64,000 nt of DNA from Eubacterium sp. (GCA_017938215.1 JAGBBZ010000020.1:1-64000), one strand, 5' to 3'; counted from the first letter of the stretch, positions 26,318 to 34,761 are shown. Made by a program: numbers and translations. The notes: a model not told the origin generated them from the letters alone.

Positions 26318-26400
26318 GCGGAGTTGCTGGAATTGGCAGACAGGCATGACTAAGGATCATGTGTCTCTGAGACGTGTGGGTTCAAGTCCCATACTCCGCA
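26318..26400 (+). tRNA. tRNA-Leu (anticodon AAG)
   Basis: An 83-base class II tRNA. The acceptor stem pairs GCGGAGT with ACTCCGC. The anticodon stem CATGA/TCATG holds the loop CTAAGGA, so the anticodon is AAG. A long variable arm (GTCT/AGAC) and a T arm GTGGG-TTCAAGT-CCCAT follow. No CCA is encoded. An A at the wobble position is unusual for bacterial leucine tRNAs. Confidence 0.9.
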
Positions 26401-26438
26401 TTTACTTTTTGAAATCTCTTTGTAAGTGTTTCATTTTT

Positions 26439-26468
26439 ACCGCCGATTGTATCGGCGGTTTTTATTTT
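26439..26468 (+). terminator. terminator of tRNA-Leu
   Basis: ACCGCCGAT at 26439 pairs perfectly with ATCGGCGGT at 26451, followed by a T-rich run. Confidence 0.85.
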
Positions 26469-26493
26469 ATAAAATCAGAAAGGGATGAGGAAA

Positions 26494-27228
26494 ATGAACG
26501 CGAAAAAAATAGGAAGAATTCTATTCGGGGCGCTGGGAGTTTTGGGAATCGCAGTGATAGTAGGAGTAGGAGCCACACATACATCGGCGGCTGCGAAAGA
26601 ACAAAAAGTCATTGCTATTGACGCTGGCCATCAGCTACGAGGAAATTCGACTCTTGAACCGAATGCGCCGGGGTCAAAGGTGAAAAAGGCCAAGGTGACA
26701 TCGGGAACCAGTGGGGTTGCCACGAAGTTGCCGGAATATAAGTTGAATCTTCAAGTGGCGAAGAAATTAAGAAAAGAATTGGAAAAACGTGGTTACAAAG
26801 TTGTGATGATCCGCACCAAGCATAATGTAAATATTTCCAACGTAAAACGAGCAAAGATTGCGAATGAAGCCAAAGCGGATGCATTTATCCGAATTCATGC
26901 CAATGGAGCTGGCAGTTCGTCGGTGGCGGGTGCATTGACGATGGCACCATCCAACAAGAATAAATATTTGTCCCAAAAAGTTCGCAAAGCCAGCCAGAAA
27001 CTTTCAAAGAAAGTGATTCAGAAGTTTTGCAAGGCCACAGGCGCGAGAAATCGTGGTGTCTTGTATTCTGACACCATGACGGGGATAAACTGGTGCAAAG
27101 TGCCGGTAACGATTGTGGAAATGGGCTTTATGAGTAACCCGACAGAAGATCGCAAGATGGCTACATCGACTTACCAAAAGAAGATGGTAAAGGGAATTGC
27201 AAACGGCATCGATGCATTTTTGAAATAA
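26494..27228 (+). CDS. N-acetylmuramoyl-L-alanine amidase (Amidase_3)
   Basis: A 244-residue cell-wall hydrolase that cuts the bond between muramic acid and the stem peptide. It has an N-terminal membrane or signal segment (about 8-31) and a catalytic domain (about 37-243). Zinc ligands are His46 (AIDAGH), a Glu in PEYKLNL and the His of RIHANG; the catalytic Glu is in VEMGFMSN. I start it at 26494, with GGGATGAGGA upstream; the in-frame ATG at 26485 is part of that site. It has no separate wall-binding domain. Confidence 0.9.
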   Translation: MNAKKIGRILFGALGVLGIAVIVGVGATHTSAAAKEQKVIAIDAGHQLRGNSTLEPNAPGSKVKKAKVTSGTSGVATKLPEYKLNLQVAKKLRKELEKRGYKVVMIRTKHNVNISNVKRAKIANEAKADAFIRIHANGAGSSSVAGALTMAPSNKNKYLSQKVRKASQKLSKKVIQKFCKATGARNRGVLYSDTMTGINWCKVPVTIVEMGFMSNPTEDRKMATSTYQKKMVKGIANGIDAFLK

Positions 27229-27238
27229 TGAAAAAACA

Positions 27239-27267
27239 TTGCTTCGTGCGTTGATTTGTGGTACAAT
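27239..27267 (+). promoter_or_regulatory. promoter of the SEC-C gene
   Basis: TTGCTT at 27239 and TACAAT at 27262 with a 17-base spacer. The transcript would begin near 27274, ahead of a hairpin with a T tract. Confidence 0.6.
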
Positions 27268-27292
27268 ACAATTACATATCGGGAAGAAGAGA

Positions 27293-27335
27293 TTGTCAGG
27301 TATTGGTGGGTTCCGATATACCTGGCAACTTTTTT
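27293..27335 (+). terminator. leader attenuator hairpin
   Basis: TTGTCAGGTAT at 27293 pairs with ATACCTGGCAA at 27318 with one G-U pair, followed by C and six T residues. It lies between a promoter and its gene, so it should end many transcripts before the SEC-C gene. Confidence 0.6.
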
Positions 27336-27366
27336 GACAAAATTATAGCCAGGGAGGAAAATAGAC

Positions 27367-27876
27367 ATGGCATTGTTACAAGAGTGGCGTGAGTATGCAT
27401 ACAGTGAGGAGATGCAGAATAGTAAACAGGGTGAGGAACTTTGGAGTAATTATTTCCAGTTAGAAAAAGGTATTTATGAGCAGCTTTTGACAAATCCGGA
27501 AGAAGTTGTAGAGGGGACGGTTGAGGAGCTTGCTACAAAGTATGATGTACCACTTTCCATGATGGTTGGATTTTTGGATGGTATCAATGATAGTTTGAAA
27601 GAAGCAAATCCGATTGATACGATGGAAAAAGATACCAAGGTTAAGCTGGATATTGATTGCGAAAAGCTTTATTATAATATGGTGGATTGTAACGCAGAGT
27701 GGTTGTATACATTACCACAGTGGGATGCGATTTTGACGAAAGAGCGTCAGAAAGAATTGTATCGTAAGCAGAAAGATTCTGGTACAATCCGTAATGAGGC
27801 TCCGAAGGTAGGACGGAATGAACCATGTCCTTGTGGGTCAGGAAAGAAATTCAAACACTGCTGTGGACGCAACTAG
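27367..27876 (+). CDS. SEC-C zinc-motif protein
   Basis: A 169-residue cytoplasmic protein. Its C-terminal 25 residues ([20 protein letters not shown]) are the SEC-C motif, which binds zinc through CXCX8CC and in SecA contacts SecB or ribosomes. The preceding 140 residues are mostly helical, with no family I can name. GGGAGGA lies upstream. It forms a likely unit with the PilZ gene 31 bases on. A promoter and attenuator precede it, so its level may be set by an unknown signal. Confidence 0.85.
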   Translation: MALLQEWREYAYSEEMQNSKQGEELWSNYFQLEKGIYEQLLTNPEEVVEGTVEELATKYDVPLSMMVGFLDGINDSLKEANPIDTMEKDTKVKLDIDCEKLYYNMVDCNAEWLYTLPQWDAILTKERQKELYRKQKDSGTIRNEAPKVGRNEPCPCGSGKKFKHCCGRN

Positions 27877-27907
27877 GTATTTTTGACAGAAGAAACGAGG
27901 TGGTGTA

Positions 27908-28522
27908 GTGAAACTTTCAGAATTGGAAGACGGAACTGCGATCACTTTTGAATTGCATATTGACGAGAAAAAGTTTGAATTTCCGTCAGTAGTGGAATTT
28001 CAGAAGAGAGGCAAAATTTATTTTGAGCCGATTCGTGTTGGGGAAAAACTGCTGAATGTTCGCAATGACAAAATTGTTGTGAATGTGATTTATGCAGTGG
28101 AAGGCAGTAAGCCGGTCATGTGGAAAGAACTGGATGTTCAAGAAGAGGTTTACAAAAAGAGGGTTTATTACACAGCAAACGCGGACACAAAGGGAAAATT
28201 GTTTAACCGACGAGGAGCGTATCGTCAGTTTGTAGGTGCTCCTGTGTTTGCAAAGGTAGGAACCGGAAAAGCAGAGATTCAAGTTATGTTAAAGGACATC
28301 AGTACCACGGGATTTTCCTTTGTGTATCGGGAAGATTTGGGGGATACAAGTAAATCATTGGTTGTGTTGCCATATGTATACCGAGATGATCATGTGATGT
28401 ATGATCTTACGGTGTCGGGAAAGATTGTGCGTAAGCAGGTGATGAAAGATGGTAAGATTTTGTATGGTTGTGTTCTTGTAAAGAAAAATGAATTGATTTC
28501 CAAATTTGTTAATTACAAGTAG
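27908..28522 (+). CDS. PilZ-domain cyclic-di-GMP-binding protein
   Basis: A 204-residue protein. The N-terminal half (about 1-95) is a YcgR-like beta domain. The C-terminal PilZ domain carries the cyclic-di-GMP motifs RRGAYR (about 116-121) and DISTTGFSF (about 144-152). By family it changes motility or exopolysaccharide making when cyclic-di-GMP binds. It starts with GTG; GAGGTGG lies upstream. No flagellar or cellulose gene is near. Confidence 0.85.
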   Translation: MKLSELEDGTAITFELHIDEKKFEFPSVVEFQKRGKIYFEPIRVGEKLLNVRNDKIVVNVIYAVEGSKPVMWKELDVQEEVYKKRVYYTANADTKGKLFNRRGAYRQFVGAPVFAKVGTGKAEIQVMLKDISTTGFSFVYREDLGDTSKSLVVLPYVYRDDHVMYDLTVSGKIVRKQVMKDGKILYGCVLVKKNELISKFVNYK

Positions 28523-28612
28523 AAAGAACAGTTGAACCGTATGAATCAGGTTACGAAGTATCCGGACGAATAAGAATGTAGTTACATAATAATATAATGG
28601 AGGTATTTTAAC

Positions 28613-29476
28613 ATGTTAGTTTCAGCAAAAGAAATGCTCACAAAAGCAAAAGCAGGCAAGTATGCAGTAGGACAGTTTAATATCAACAACTTGGAGTGGA
28701 CAAAGTCGATTCTTCTTACAGCAGAAGAGTTGAAGTCTCCGGTTATTCTTGGTGTATCCGAGGGTGCAGGAAAATACATGTGTGGTTACAAAACAGTTGT
28801 AGGTATGGTAAATGGAATGTTAGAGGAACTTAACATCACAGTTCCTGTTGCACTTCACTTGGATCATGGTAGCTATGAGGGAGCAAAAGCATGTATCGAA
28901 GCAGGATTTTCTTCCATCATGTTTGATGGCTCTCATTATCCAATCGAAGAGAATGTAGAGAAGACAAAAGAATTGGTGGCTATCTGTGAAGAGAAGGGAT
29001 TGTCTATCGAGGCAGAGGTAGGTTCCATCGGTGGAGAAGAAGACGGTGTCGTTGGTGCCGGAGAGTGTGCAGATCCGAATGAATGCAAGATGATCGCAGA
29101 CCTTGGTGTAACCATGTTGGCTGCCGGTATCGGTAACATTCACGGAAAATATCCAGATAACTGGGAAGGTCTTAGTTTTGAGACATTGGATGCAGTACAG
29201 CAGAAGACAGGAGATATGCCTCTCGTACTTCATGGTGGTACAGGTATTCCAGAAGATATGATTCAGAAAGCAATCAGCCTTGGAGTATCCAAGATTAACG
29301 TTAATACAGAGTGCCAGCTTTCTTTCGCTGAGGCAACACGTAAGTACATTGAGGCAGGAAAGGACTTAGAGGGCAAAGGATTTGACCCACGTAAGCTTCT
29401 TGCGCCGGGTGCAGATGCGATCAAAGCCACAGTAAAAGAAAAAATGGAATTATTTGGATCTGTTGGAAAAGCTTGA
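28613..29476 (+). CDS. fba: class II fructose-bisphosphate aldolase
   Basis: A 287-residue zinc enzyme that splits fructose 1,6-bisphosphate into glyceraldehyde 3-phosphate and dihydroxyacetone phosphate. The zinc ligands and catalytic residues lie in LHLDHGSYEGAK, FDGSHYP and IEAEVGSIGG, and the phosphate-binding segment is VLHGGTGI. AINVNTE-like KINVNTECQ is present. GGAGG lies upstream. It uses codons of a highly expressed gene. The small Asn-rich gene follows. Confidence 0.95.
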   Translation: MLVSAKEMLTKAKAGKYAVGQFNINNLEWTKSILLTAEELKSPVILGVSEGAGKYMCGYKTVVGMVNGMLEELNITVPVALHLDHGSYEGAKACIEAGFSSIMFDGSHYPIEENVEKTKELVAICEEKGLSIEAEVGSIGGEEDGVVGAGECADPNECKMIADLGVTMLAAGIGNIHGKYPDNWEGLSFETLDAVQQKTGDMPLVLHGGTGIPEDMIQKAISLGVSKINVNTECQLSFAEATRKYIEAGKDLEGKGFDPRKLLAPGADAIKATVKEKMELFGSVGKA

Positions 29477-29548
29477 TTTGTATAAGTTTATGTTGAGAAG
29501 CCATACTATTCCTGTAACATCAATTGTACAAAACAGGAGGGATAAACC

Positions 29549-29743
29549 ATGGCAAACAACAATACAAACAATAGCACAAACGACATGAAGAACACAACAA
29601 GCAATACGACAAAGAACAGCACAAAATGTTCGAATTGCAAAAATTCTTCAAATTGCAGAAATGCAAGTAAAAATGCTACGAACAACAAGACAAGCAACAC
29701 AACAAAGAACAAAACAAATAACGCGACAGACTCTTACAAATAG
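29549..29743 (+). CDS. small Asn/Thr/Lys-rich protein with cysteine cluster
   Basis: A 64-residue protein made mostly of asparagine, threonine, serine and lysine. The one distinctive element is CSNCKNSSNC near residue 27, with three cysteines. CAGGAGGG lies ten bases before the ATG, which makes it likely to be translated. There is no membrane segment or signal peptide. I do not recognise a family. It sits 72 bases after the aldolase, perhaps in the same transcript, and ends before a hairpin. Confidence 0.65.
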   Translation: MANNNTNNSTNDMKNTTSNTTKNSTKCSNCKNSSNCRNASKNATNNKTSNTTKNKTNNATDSYK

Positions 29744-29768
29744 TTAAGGGATGCGCGAACAAAAGCTG

Positions 29769-29806
29769 GAGCAGACCGTCACCGTTTTGGGGGCGGCCTG
29801 TTCTAT
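29769..29806 (+). terminator. probable terminator after the Asn-rich gene
   Basis: GAGCAGACCG at 29769 pairs with CGGCCTGTTC at 29794 with mismatches; a short T-containing tail follows. Moderate strength. Confidence 0.4.
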
Positions 29807-29892
29807 TGTGGAAAAAGTGAGAAAAACGGCTCATAAAACATCACGTTTGGTAGAAAAATGTCATATAATAAAAGAAAAAGAACGTGATAAGT

Positions 29893-30225
29893 ATGAGTTT
29901 TTCCATTATTCCAATCCGTGAATTGGATGCATACACAGGTCGTCCAGAAACCATTCTCATTGACTTACGGAAACCAACCGATTTTGTACAAGGGCATATT
30001 GCAGGTGCAAAAAATATTCCATATGAACAGTGGCAGATAGAAAAAGAAAAATGGCGACATAATTATGATACGGTGGTGTTTTACTGTCAACGCGGGAATC
30101 AAAGTATGTACGCAGCGAAAGAAATGAATAAAAGAGGGTACCATGCCATTAGTATTGCTGGTGGTTATCAAGGGTACTTGGTGTATGAAAAACAGAAAGG
30201 AAAAGAAACGCTACATGAAACGTAA
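29893..30225 (+). CDS. rhodanese-like sulfurtransferase
   Basis: A 110-residue single rhodanese domain. It has DLRKPTDFVQGHIAGAKNIPYE near the start and the active-site loop YCQRGNQS, whose Cys would hold the persulfide. Both a GTG at 29884 and the ATG at 29893 are possible starts; neither has a strong ribosome site. Its end overlaps the start of the RNA methyltransferase gene, so the two are coupled. The sulfur acceptor is unknown. Confidence 0.8.
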   Translation: MSFSIIPIRELDAYTGRPETILIDLRKPTDFVQGHIAGAKNIPYEQWQIEKEKWRHNYDTVVFYCQRGNQSMYAAKEMNKRGYHAISIAGGYQGYLVYEKQKGKETLHET

Positions 30226-31384
30226 TGCTTATGAATTGATCGCCCCTTGCCATTTTGGCATGGAGGCGGTTTTGAAACGTGAAATAATGGATCTGGGATA
30301 TGAAATCTCTGCCGTGGACAATGGAAAAGTGACATTTATAGCAGATGCAGAGGGGATTTGTCGTGCCAATATCTTCTTGCGCACCACAGAACGTATCTTG
30401 CTGAAGGTGGCGGAATTCAAGGCGGTTACCTTTGATGAGTTATTTGAAAATATAAAGGCGATTCGTTGGGATGAGTACATACCACAAGACGGAAAGTTCT
30501 GGGTGGCGAAAGCGTCTTCTGTGAACAGTAAGCTTTTTAGCCCATCGGACATTCAACGAATCGTAAAGAAAGCCATGGTAGAGAGTTTAAAAAAGACGTA
30601 TCGTGTAAGTTGGTTTCCGGAGGATGGTGCTAGTTATCCGCTTCGAATTAGCATTATGAAGGACGTGGTGACAGTGGGACTAGACACCACGGGAGTTTCT
30701 TTGCACAAGAGAGGGTATCGTCAGTATACGGCACCAGCACCGGTGACCGAAACCTTGGCGGCGGCTATGTTACTTCTTTCTCCGTGGAAAAAGGATCGCA
30801 TTTTGGTGGATCCATTTTGCGGAAGCGGTACGATTCCCATCGAGGCGGCGATGATTGCTATGAATATAGCACCAGGGATGGAGCGGGAGTTCTTATCCCA
30901 GGAATGGATCAATCTGATTCCGAAAAAAGAGTGGTATGGCGTGACCGAGGAAGCGATGGATCTTGTGTGCCGAGATGAGGAACTTCATATCCAGGGCTAT
31001 GACATTGATGGAGAGGTTTTGAAGATGGCGAGAGCCAATGCGGCGTTGGCGGGAGTGGACAAGCAGATTCATTTCCAGCAACGAGATATTATTAACTTCA
31101 GCTCTCCGAAAAAGTATGGATTTGTGGTATCCAACCCACCATATGGTGAGCGACTTTCCACCAAAGATGAGATGGAAATTCTTTATCGAAGCATTGGAAA
31201 TATCATAAAAGAAAATGATACGTGGTCCTTTTTCCTTCTTAGTGGTTATGAGGATGCGCAAAAGGCCATTGGGAAAAAAGCTACAAAGAATCGTAAGATC
31301 TATAACGGTATGATGAAGACTTATTTATATCAATACATGGGAGCAAAACCACCGCGGCCGAAATTTGACGAAAAATCCCAGTAG
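30215..31384 (+). CDS. RlmL/RlmK-like 23S rRNA methyltransferase (THUMP domain)
   Basis: A 389-residue class I methyltransferase. The N-terminal THUMP domain (about 45-160) binds RNA. The catalytic domain has the adenosylmethionine loop DPFCGSGTIPIEAA (about 195-208) and the NPPYGERL motif that flips and methylates guanine (N2). This is the YpsC/RlmL type common in Firmicutes. I choose the ATG at 30215, 10 bases inside the previous gene; an ATG at 30185 would add ten residues. Confidence 0.88.
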   Translation: MKRNAYELIAPCHFGMEAVLKREIMDLGYEISAVDNGKVTFIADAEGICRANIFLRTTERILLKVAEFKAVTFDELFENIKAIRWDEYIPQDGKFWVAKASSVNSKLFSPSDIQRIVKKAMVESLKKTYRVSWFPEDGASYPLRISIMKDVVTVGLDTTGVSLHKRGYRQYTAPAPVTETLAAAMLLLSPWKKDRILVDPFCGSGTIPIEAAMIAMNIAPGMEREFLSQEWINLIPKKEWYGVTEEAMDLVCRDEELHIQGYDIDGEVLKMARANAALAGVDKQIHFQQRDIINFSSPKKYGFVVSNPPYGERLSTKDEMEILYRSIGNIIKENDTWSFFLLSGYEDAQKAIGKKATKNRKIYNGMMKTYLYQYMGAKPPRPKFDEKSQ

Positions 31385-31391
31385 AATGTAC

Positions 31392-31420
31392 TTGCTATTT
31401 TTAAGAAATACCATTATACT
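31392..31420 (+). promoter_or_regulatory. promoter of the XTP pyrophosphatase operon
   Basis: TTGCTA at 31392 and TATACT at 31415, 17 bases apart, ahead of the gene at 31464. Confidence 0.55.
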
Positions 31421-31463
31421 TAGAAAGTGGCGAAAATGACATGTGATATAGATGGAGGCAAAC

Positions 31464-32051
31464 ATGGCGAAAAAATTGATATTTGCAACCAACAATCAAG
31501 GAAAAGTCAATGAGATAAAGCAGATTCTCGGGGAGGGATATGACGTATATTCTCTGAAGGATCTAGATATACATATTGACATTGTGGAGGATGGCACCAC
31601 TTTTGAAGAAAATGCCATTATCAAAGCAAAGGCAATTTGTGAAGAAACAGGAGAAATGGTTTTGGCAGATGATTCGGGATTTGAAGTGGATTATCTGAAT
31701 GGAGAGCCGGGGATTTATTCCGCGCGTTATCTTGGTGAAGAAACCTCTTATGATATAAAAAATGCGGATTTGCTTCGTCGTTGTGAAGACGCGAAGGAAG
31801 GGGAACGTGGGGCACGATTTGTATGCGTGATCGCATGTGCATATCCGGATGGTAAGGTGGAGACGACCAAGGGAGTTATTGAAGGCGTGCTTGCCTATGA
31901 GCCAAAGGGAACCAATGGTTTTGGTTATGATCCAATTTTTTATCTGCCTGAGCGTGGCTGCACTACTGGTGAGCTGGAACCAGAAGAGAAAAACCGCATC
32001 AGTCACCGCGGAATTGCTCTTCGCAAGATGGTAGAAGTATTGGAGAGATAA
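31464..32051 (+). CDS. rdgB: XTP/dITP diphosphatase (RdgB/HAM1 family)
   Basis: A 195-residue house-cleaning enzyme that removes deaminated purine nucleotides (XTP, dITP) before they enter nucleic acids. Diagnostic segments are IFATNNQGKVNEIK, FEENAIIKAKA, VLADDSGFEVDYLNGEPGIYSARY and FGYDPIFYLPE. I start it at 31464, where GGAGG lies five bases upstream; a longer frame starts at the ribosome site itself. A phosphoesterase gene follows after 3 bases. Confidence 0.93.
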   Translation: MAKKLIFATNNQGKVNEIKQILGEGYDVYSLKDLDIHIDIVEDGTTFEENAIIKAKAICEETGEMVLADDSGFEVDYLNGEPGIYSARYLGEETSYDIKNADLLRRCEDAKEGERGARFVCVIACAYPDGKVETTKGVIEGVLAYEPKGTNGFGYDPIFYLPERGCTTGELEPEEKNRISHRGIALRKMVEVLER

Positions 32052-32054
32052 TTT

Positions 32055-32540
32055 ATGGCGAAATATCTTGTGTTCAGTGATTCTCACGGAGATGACGAGA
32101 AGATGCTGGATGTTGTAAAACGTCACAAGGGAGAGATTGAAGGAATCTTTTTCTTGGGCGACATGGAAAATAGCGGAGATCGTTTGCGTGGGGCAGTACA
32201 AGGTCCCGTGTATATGGTGCGAGGGAATTGTGACTGGTCTCTTCAAGCGAAGGATTTTCAGACCTTTTCCCTTCATGGACATACGGTGGCAATGACCCAC
32301 GGACATCGACAGCATGTCAACATGGGCATCGACACTCTTAAGTATTGGGCCATGGAAAAAGAGGCGGATTTGGTTCTGTATGGTCATACCCATGTGCCGT
32401 TTGTGGAACAGTCGTCCCAGATGACGATATTGAATCCGGGGAGTATCTCCCGCCCGCGCCAGGAGGGACACAAAAAAACCTATGCTCTTCTAGAGTTTTT
32501 GGGGAATGGGGAATTGGATATACAAATTTGTAATGCATAG
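32055..32540 (+). CDS. YfcE/MJ0936-family metallophosphoesterase
   Basis: A 161-residue phosphodiesterase. It has the metal-binding motifs FSDSHGD, FFLGDMENSGD, RGNCDW, THGH and YGHTH in order. The family hydrolyses phosphodiesters with Mn or other metals; the natural substrate is not settled. It starts 3 bases after the XTP diphosphatase gene, an order seen widely in Firmicutes. Confidence 0.9.
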   Translation: MAKYLVFSDSHGDDEKMLDVVKRHKGEIEGIFFLGDMENSGDRLRGAVQGPVYMVRGNCDWSLQAKDFQTFSLHGHTVAMTHGHRQHVNMGIDTLKYWAMEKEADLVLYGHTHVPFVEQSSQMTILNPGSISRPRQEGHKKTYALLEFLGNGELDIQICNA

Positions 32541-32562
32541 ATAGAAAGAAAGGAAAAGAACA

Positions 32563-33042
32563 ATGTTGAATTATTTACTTGTATTTTTGATATCAATGGT
32601 ACCTATCGTAGAGTTGCGTGGTGCAATTCCATATGCAGTTGCTTGGGGGATTCCACTTTACGCTGCATTCCCATTGGCGATCATCGGAAATATGATTCCG
32701 GTTCCATTTATTCATCTTTTTGCAAGAAAGGTTTTGGAGTGGGGTGCTGACAAGCCGGTAATCGGTAAATTTTTCACCTTCTGTCTGGAAAAAGGAAAGA
32801 AAGGTGGCGAAAAGTTGCAGGAAAAGGCAGGTCGTGGTCTTTTTTGGGCATTGTTGTTTTTTGTGGGAATTCCGCTTCCGGGAACAGGTGCTTGGACAGG
32901 TACATTGGCGGCTAGCTTTTTGAACATGGACTTTAAGAAAAGTGTATTGGCTTGCATGGGCGGAGTTATATTGGCTGGTATTATTATGGCGACGATCAGT
33001 GTTGTGGCGAGAGAAACATTTATGACATTGTTTGTGAATTAA
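32563..33042 (+). CDS. small multidrug-export-type membrane protein (COG2426)
   Basis: A 159-residue protein with four or so membrane helices. The start LISMVPIVELRGAIPYAVAWGIP and the middle GLFWALLFFVGIPLPGTGAWTGTLAASFL match the COG2426 / Sm_multidrug_ex family. The transport function of that family is poorly tested. AGAAAGGA lies upstream. It is likely to be part of the XTP diphosphatase operon. Confidence 0.85.
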   Translation: MLNYLLVFLISMVPIVELRGAIPYAVAWGIPLYAAFPLAIIGNMIPVPFIHLFARKVLEWGADKPVIGKFFTFCLEKGKKGGEKLQEKAGRGLFWALLFFVGIPLPGTGAWTGTLAASFLNMDFKKSVLACMGGVILAGIIMATISVVARETFMTLFVN

Positions 33043-33072
33043 AAAATAAAATGAAAAAAATGAAAAAAAGCC

Positions 33073-33101
33073 TTGACAAAAAAGGAATGTCCTAATATAA
33101 T
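33073..33101 (+). promoter_or_regulatory. consensus promoter of tRNA-Val/tRNA-Met
   Basis: TTGACA at 33073 and TATAAT at 33096, with exactly 17 bases between them. Confidence 0.88.
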
Positions 33102-33133
33102 AGTCAATGGTGCTGCTGATAAGAGTAGCAGAT

Positions 33134-33206
33134 GGGATCTTAGCTCAGCTGGGAGAGCACCTGCCTTACAAGCAGGGGGTCACAGGTTCGAGCCCTGTAG
33201 GTCCCA
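33134..33206 (+). tRNA. tRNA-Val (anticodon TAC)
   Basis: A 73-base tRNA. The acceptor GGGATCT pairs with AGGTCCC (one G-U pair). The anticodon loop CTTACAA gives TAC. The T arm has CAGGTTCGAGCCCTG. No CCA is encoded. Confidence 0.95.
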
Positions 33207-33257
33207 TACATTTTCTTTCTTATCACAGCTTACAATATAAGCCATACATTGGCATAT

Positions 33258-33331
33258 GGCGGGATAGCTCAGTTGGCAAGAGCACACGGTTCATACCCGT
33301 GGTGTCGGGGGTTCAAATCCCTTTCCCGCTA
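33258..33331 (+). tRNA. tRNA-Met (anticodon CAT)
   Basis: A 74-base tRNA in the same transcript as tRNA-Val. The acceptor GGCGGGA pairs with TCCCGCT (the first pair is G-U). The anticodon loop TTCATAC gives CAT. The first acceptor pair is present, which argues for the elongator type rather than the initiator. A CAT anticodon could also be a lysidine-modified tRNA-Ile. Confidence 0.85.
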
Positions 33332-33338
33332 TTCACGA

Positions 33339-33372
33339 AAGGGTCTTGATTTTATCAAGGCCCTTCTTTTTT
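33339..33372 (+). terminator. terminator after the tRNA pair
   Basis: AAGGGTCTTGAT at 33339 pairs with ATCAAGGCCCTT at 33354, followed by C and six T residues. The ribosome site of ispF lies just beyond. Confidence 0.85.
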
Positions 33373-33392
33373 CAGAAAGGAAGGTATTGCAG

Positions 33393-33863
33393 ATGAGAAT
33401 TGGTATGGGGTACGATGTACATAAATTGGCGGAGGAACGTGACTTGATCATCGGTGGTGTCAAGATTGATTATGAGTATGGTCTTTTGGGGCACTCCGAT
33501 GCGGATGTGCTATTACATGCTATTATGGATGCGCTTTTGGGAGCTGCAGCGTTGGGAGATATCGGAACGCATTTTCCGGATACCGATGAGCGCTACAAAG
33601 GAATTTCCAGCATGAAGCTTTTGGAACATGTGGCGACACTTCTGAAGGAAAACGGATACCGAGTGGGAAATGTGGACGCGACCATCATCGCCCAGAAACC
33701 GAAGATGGCACCACACATTCCTGGGATGCGCGAAAACATTGCGACAGCTCTAGGGGTGGAGCTTGGACGCATCAATGTGAAAGCGACGACAGAAGAAGGC
33801 CTTGGTTTTACGGGGAGTGGGGCAGGTATTTCCTCCCAGGCAATATGTATGTTGGAAGAGTAG
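33393..33863 (+). CDS. ispF: 2-C-methyl-D-erythritol 2,4-cyclodiphosphate synthase
   Basis: A 156-residue enzyme of the MEP route to isoprenoids. Metal and substrate motifs [42 protein letters not shown] and IINV-like [16 protein letters not shown] are complete. AAGGAAGG lies upstream of the ATG at 33393. A much longer open frame runs in from the tRNA-Met gene but is not translated. Isoprenoids are needed for the lipid carrier of wall and glycan assembly. Confidence 0.96.
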   Translation: MRIGMGYDVHKLAEERDLIIGGVKIDYEYGLLGHSDADVLLHAIMDALLGAAALGDIGTHFPDTDERYKGISSMKLLEHVATLLKENGYRVGNVDATIIAQKPKMAPHIPGMRENIATALGVELGRINVKATTEEGLGFTGSGAGISSQAICMLEE

Positions 33864-33881
33864 AAGGATTGGGGAGCGAAA

Positions 33882-34742
33882 ATGAATCATAAAGAAATGT
33901 GGAAGAATGTATTTGGGGATAGTGATAAGTACACAGATTTCTTTTTTAAGGAGAAGGCAAAAAGAAGTGTTGTGTATTCCAAATACGACAATGACGACCT
34001 GACTAGCATGGCGTTTTTTCGGATGTGCCCGGTGGTGTATCGTGGGCTGGAGTGTGTTTGTCCGTATATTGTAGGCGTGGCGACACAGAAAGAGTTACGG
34101 GGGAAAGGGTATATGCGAGGACTGCTGGGGCAAGGATTGGCGGATGTGAAAAACCAGGGGCTTCCGGTTGCCTTTTTAAGTCCGGCGGACCCGGCGATTT
34201 ATAAGTCCTTGGGATTTGAAGGCATGTATTATCGCAAGCGCCTAGAAGTGAAAGACAATCAGAGAAAATGGTACACGGCAGCTACATTTTCCCGGCTGGA
34301 TTCGGTGGGGAAAGAACGGGTGGCAGAGTTTGCGAAAGCTCAGTTGCATGCATCCGAGTTGGATTTGTATTTGCAGCATGATGCGGAATATTATGAATTG
34401 TTACATAAGGAAATGAAATCGTTGGGCGGAAAGGTGATCGTACTTCGCGAGGGACAGTTTATCCGAGGCGTGGCGGCGTATATTTACGAGGAGGGCACTT
34501 ATGAAGTGACCGAAGTGATATGTGATCCGGCGGATGGACGAAAAGTGATGCAGTCCATCTGTGCATTTCTAATGGAGCGTCTGGATAAGGCAGTGGTATT
34601 TGACGATAGTTATTTTCTTGGAGATGTAGCGGGAGAAGGGGTTCGCGTTCAGCAGATGGACAAGCCTTATATCATGGTGAAAAATCTTCAGGAAGAGGCG
34701 GAGAAACGAAGTTTACAAGTGTACATCAATGATTTGACCTAA
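33882..34742 (+). CDS. GNAT-family N-acetyltransferase
   Basis: A 286-residue protein. The N-terminal GNAT domain has the acetyl-CoA loop VATQKELRGKGYMRGLLGQGL (about residues 66-86). The rest, including LSPADPAIYKSLGFEG and a C-terminal SCP2-like part, resembles the Eis-type acetyltransferases. GGGGAGCG lies upstream. The acceptor is unknown. It lies 18 bases after ispF and 19 before the rlmB-like gene, so it may be part of one transcript. Confidence 0.8.
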   Translation: MNHKEMWKNVFGDSDKYTDFFFKEKAKRSVVYSKYDNDDLTSMAFFRMCPVVYRGLECVCPYIVGVATQKELRGKGYMRGLLGQGLADVKNQGLPVAFLSPADPAIYKSLGFEGMYYRKRLEVKDNQRKWYTAATFSRLDSVGKERVAEFAKAQLHASELDLYLQHDAEYYELLHKEMKSLGGKVIVLREGQFIRGVAAYIYEEGTYEVTEVICDPADGRKVMQSICAFLMERLDKAVVFDDSYFLGDVAGEGVRVQQMDKPYIMVKNLQEEAEKRSLQVYINDLT

Positions 34743-34761
34743 GGAGAGAGGAGCATGGATT

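Noticed and set aside
31563..32471. 302-codon open frame on the minus strand
   Set aside because: It is antisense to the XTP diphosphatase and phosphoesterase genes and is rich in His, Cys and Ser, as is usual for shadow frames.
33249..33392. long upstream extension of ispF
   Set aside because: It reads through the tRNA-Met gene and a terminator; the ATG at 33393 has a good ribosome site and matches the family length.
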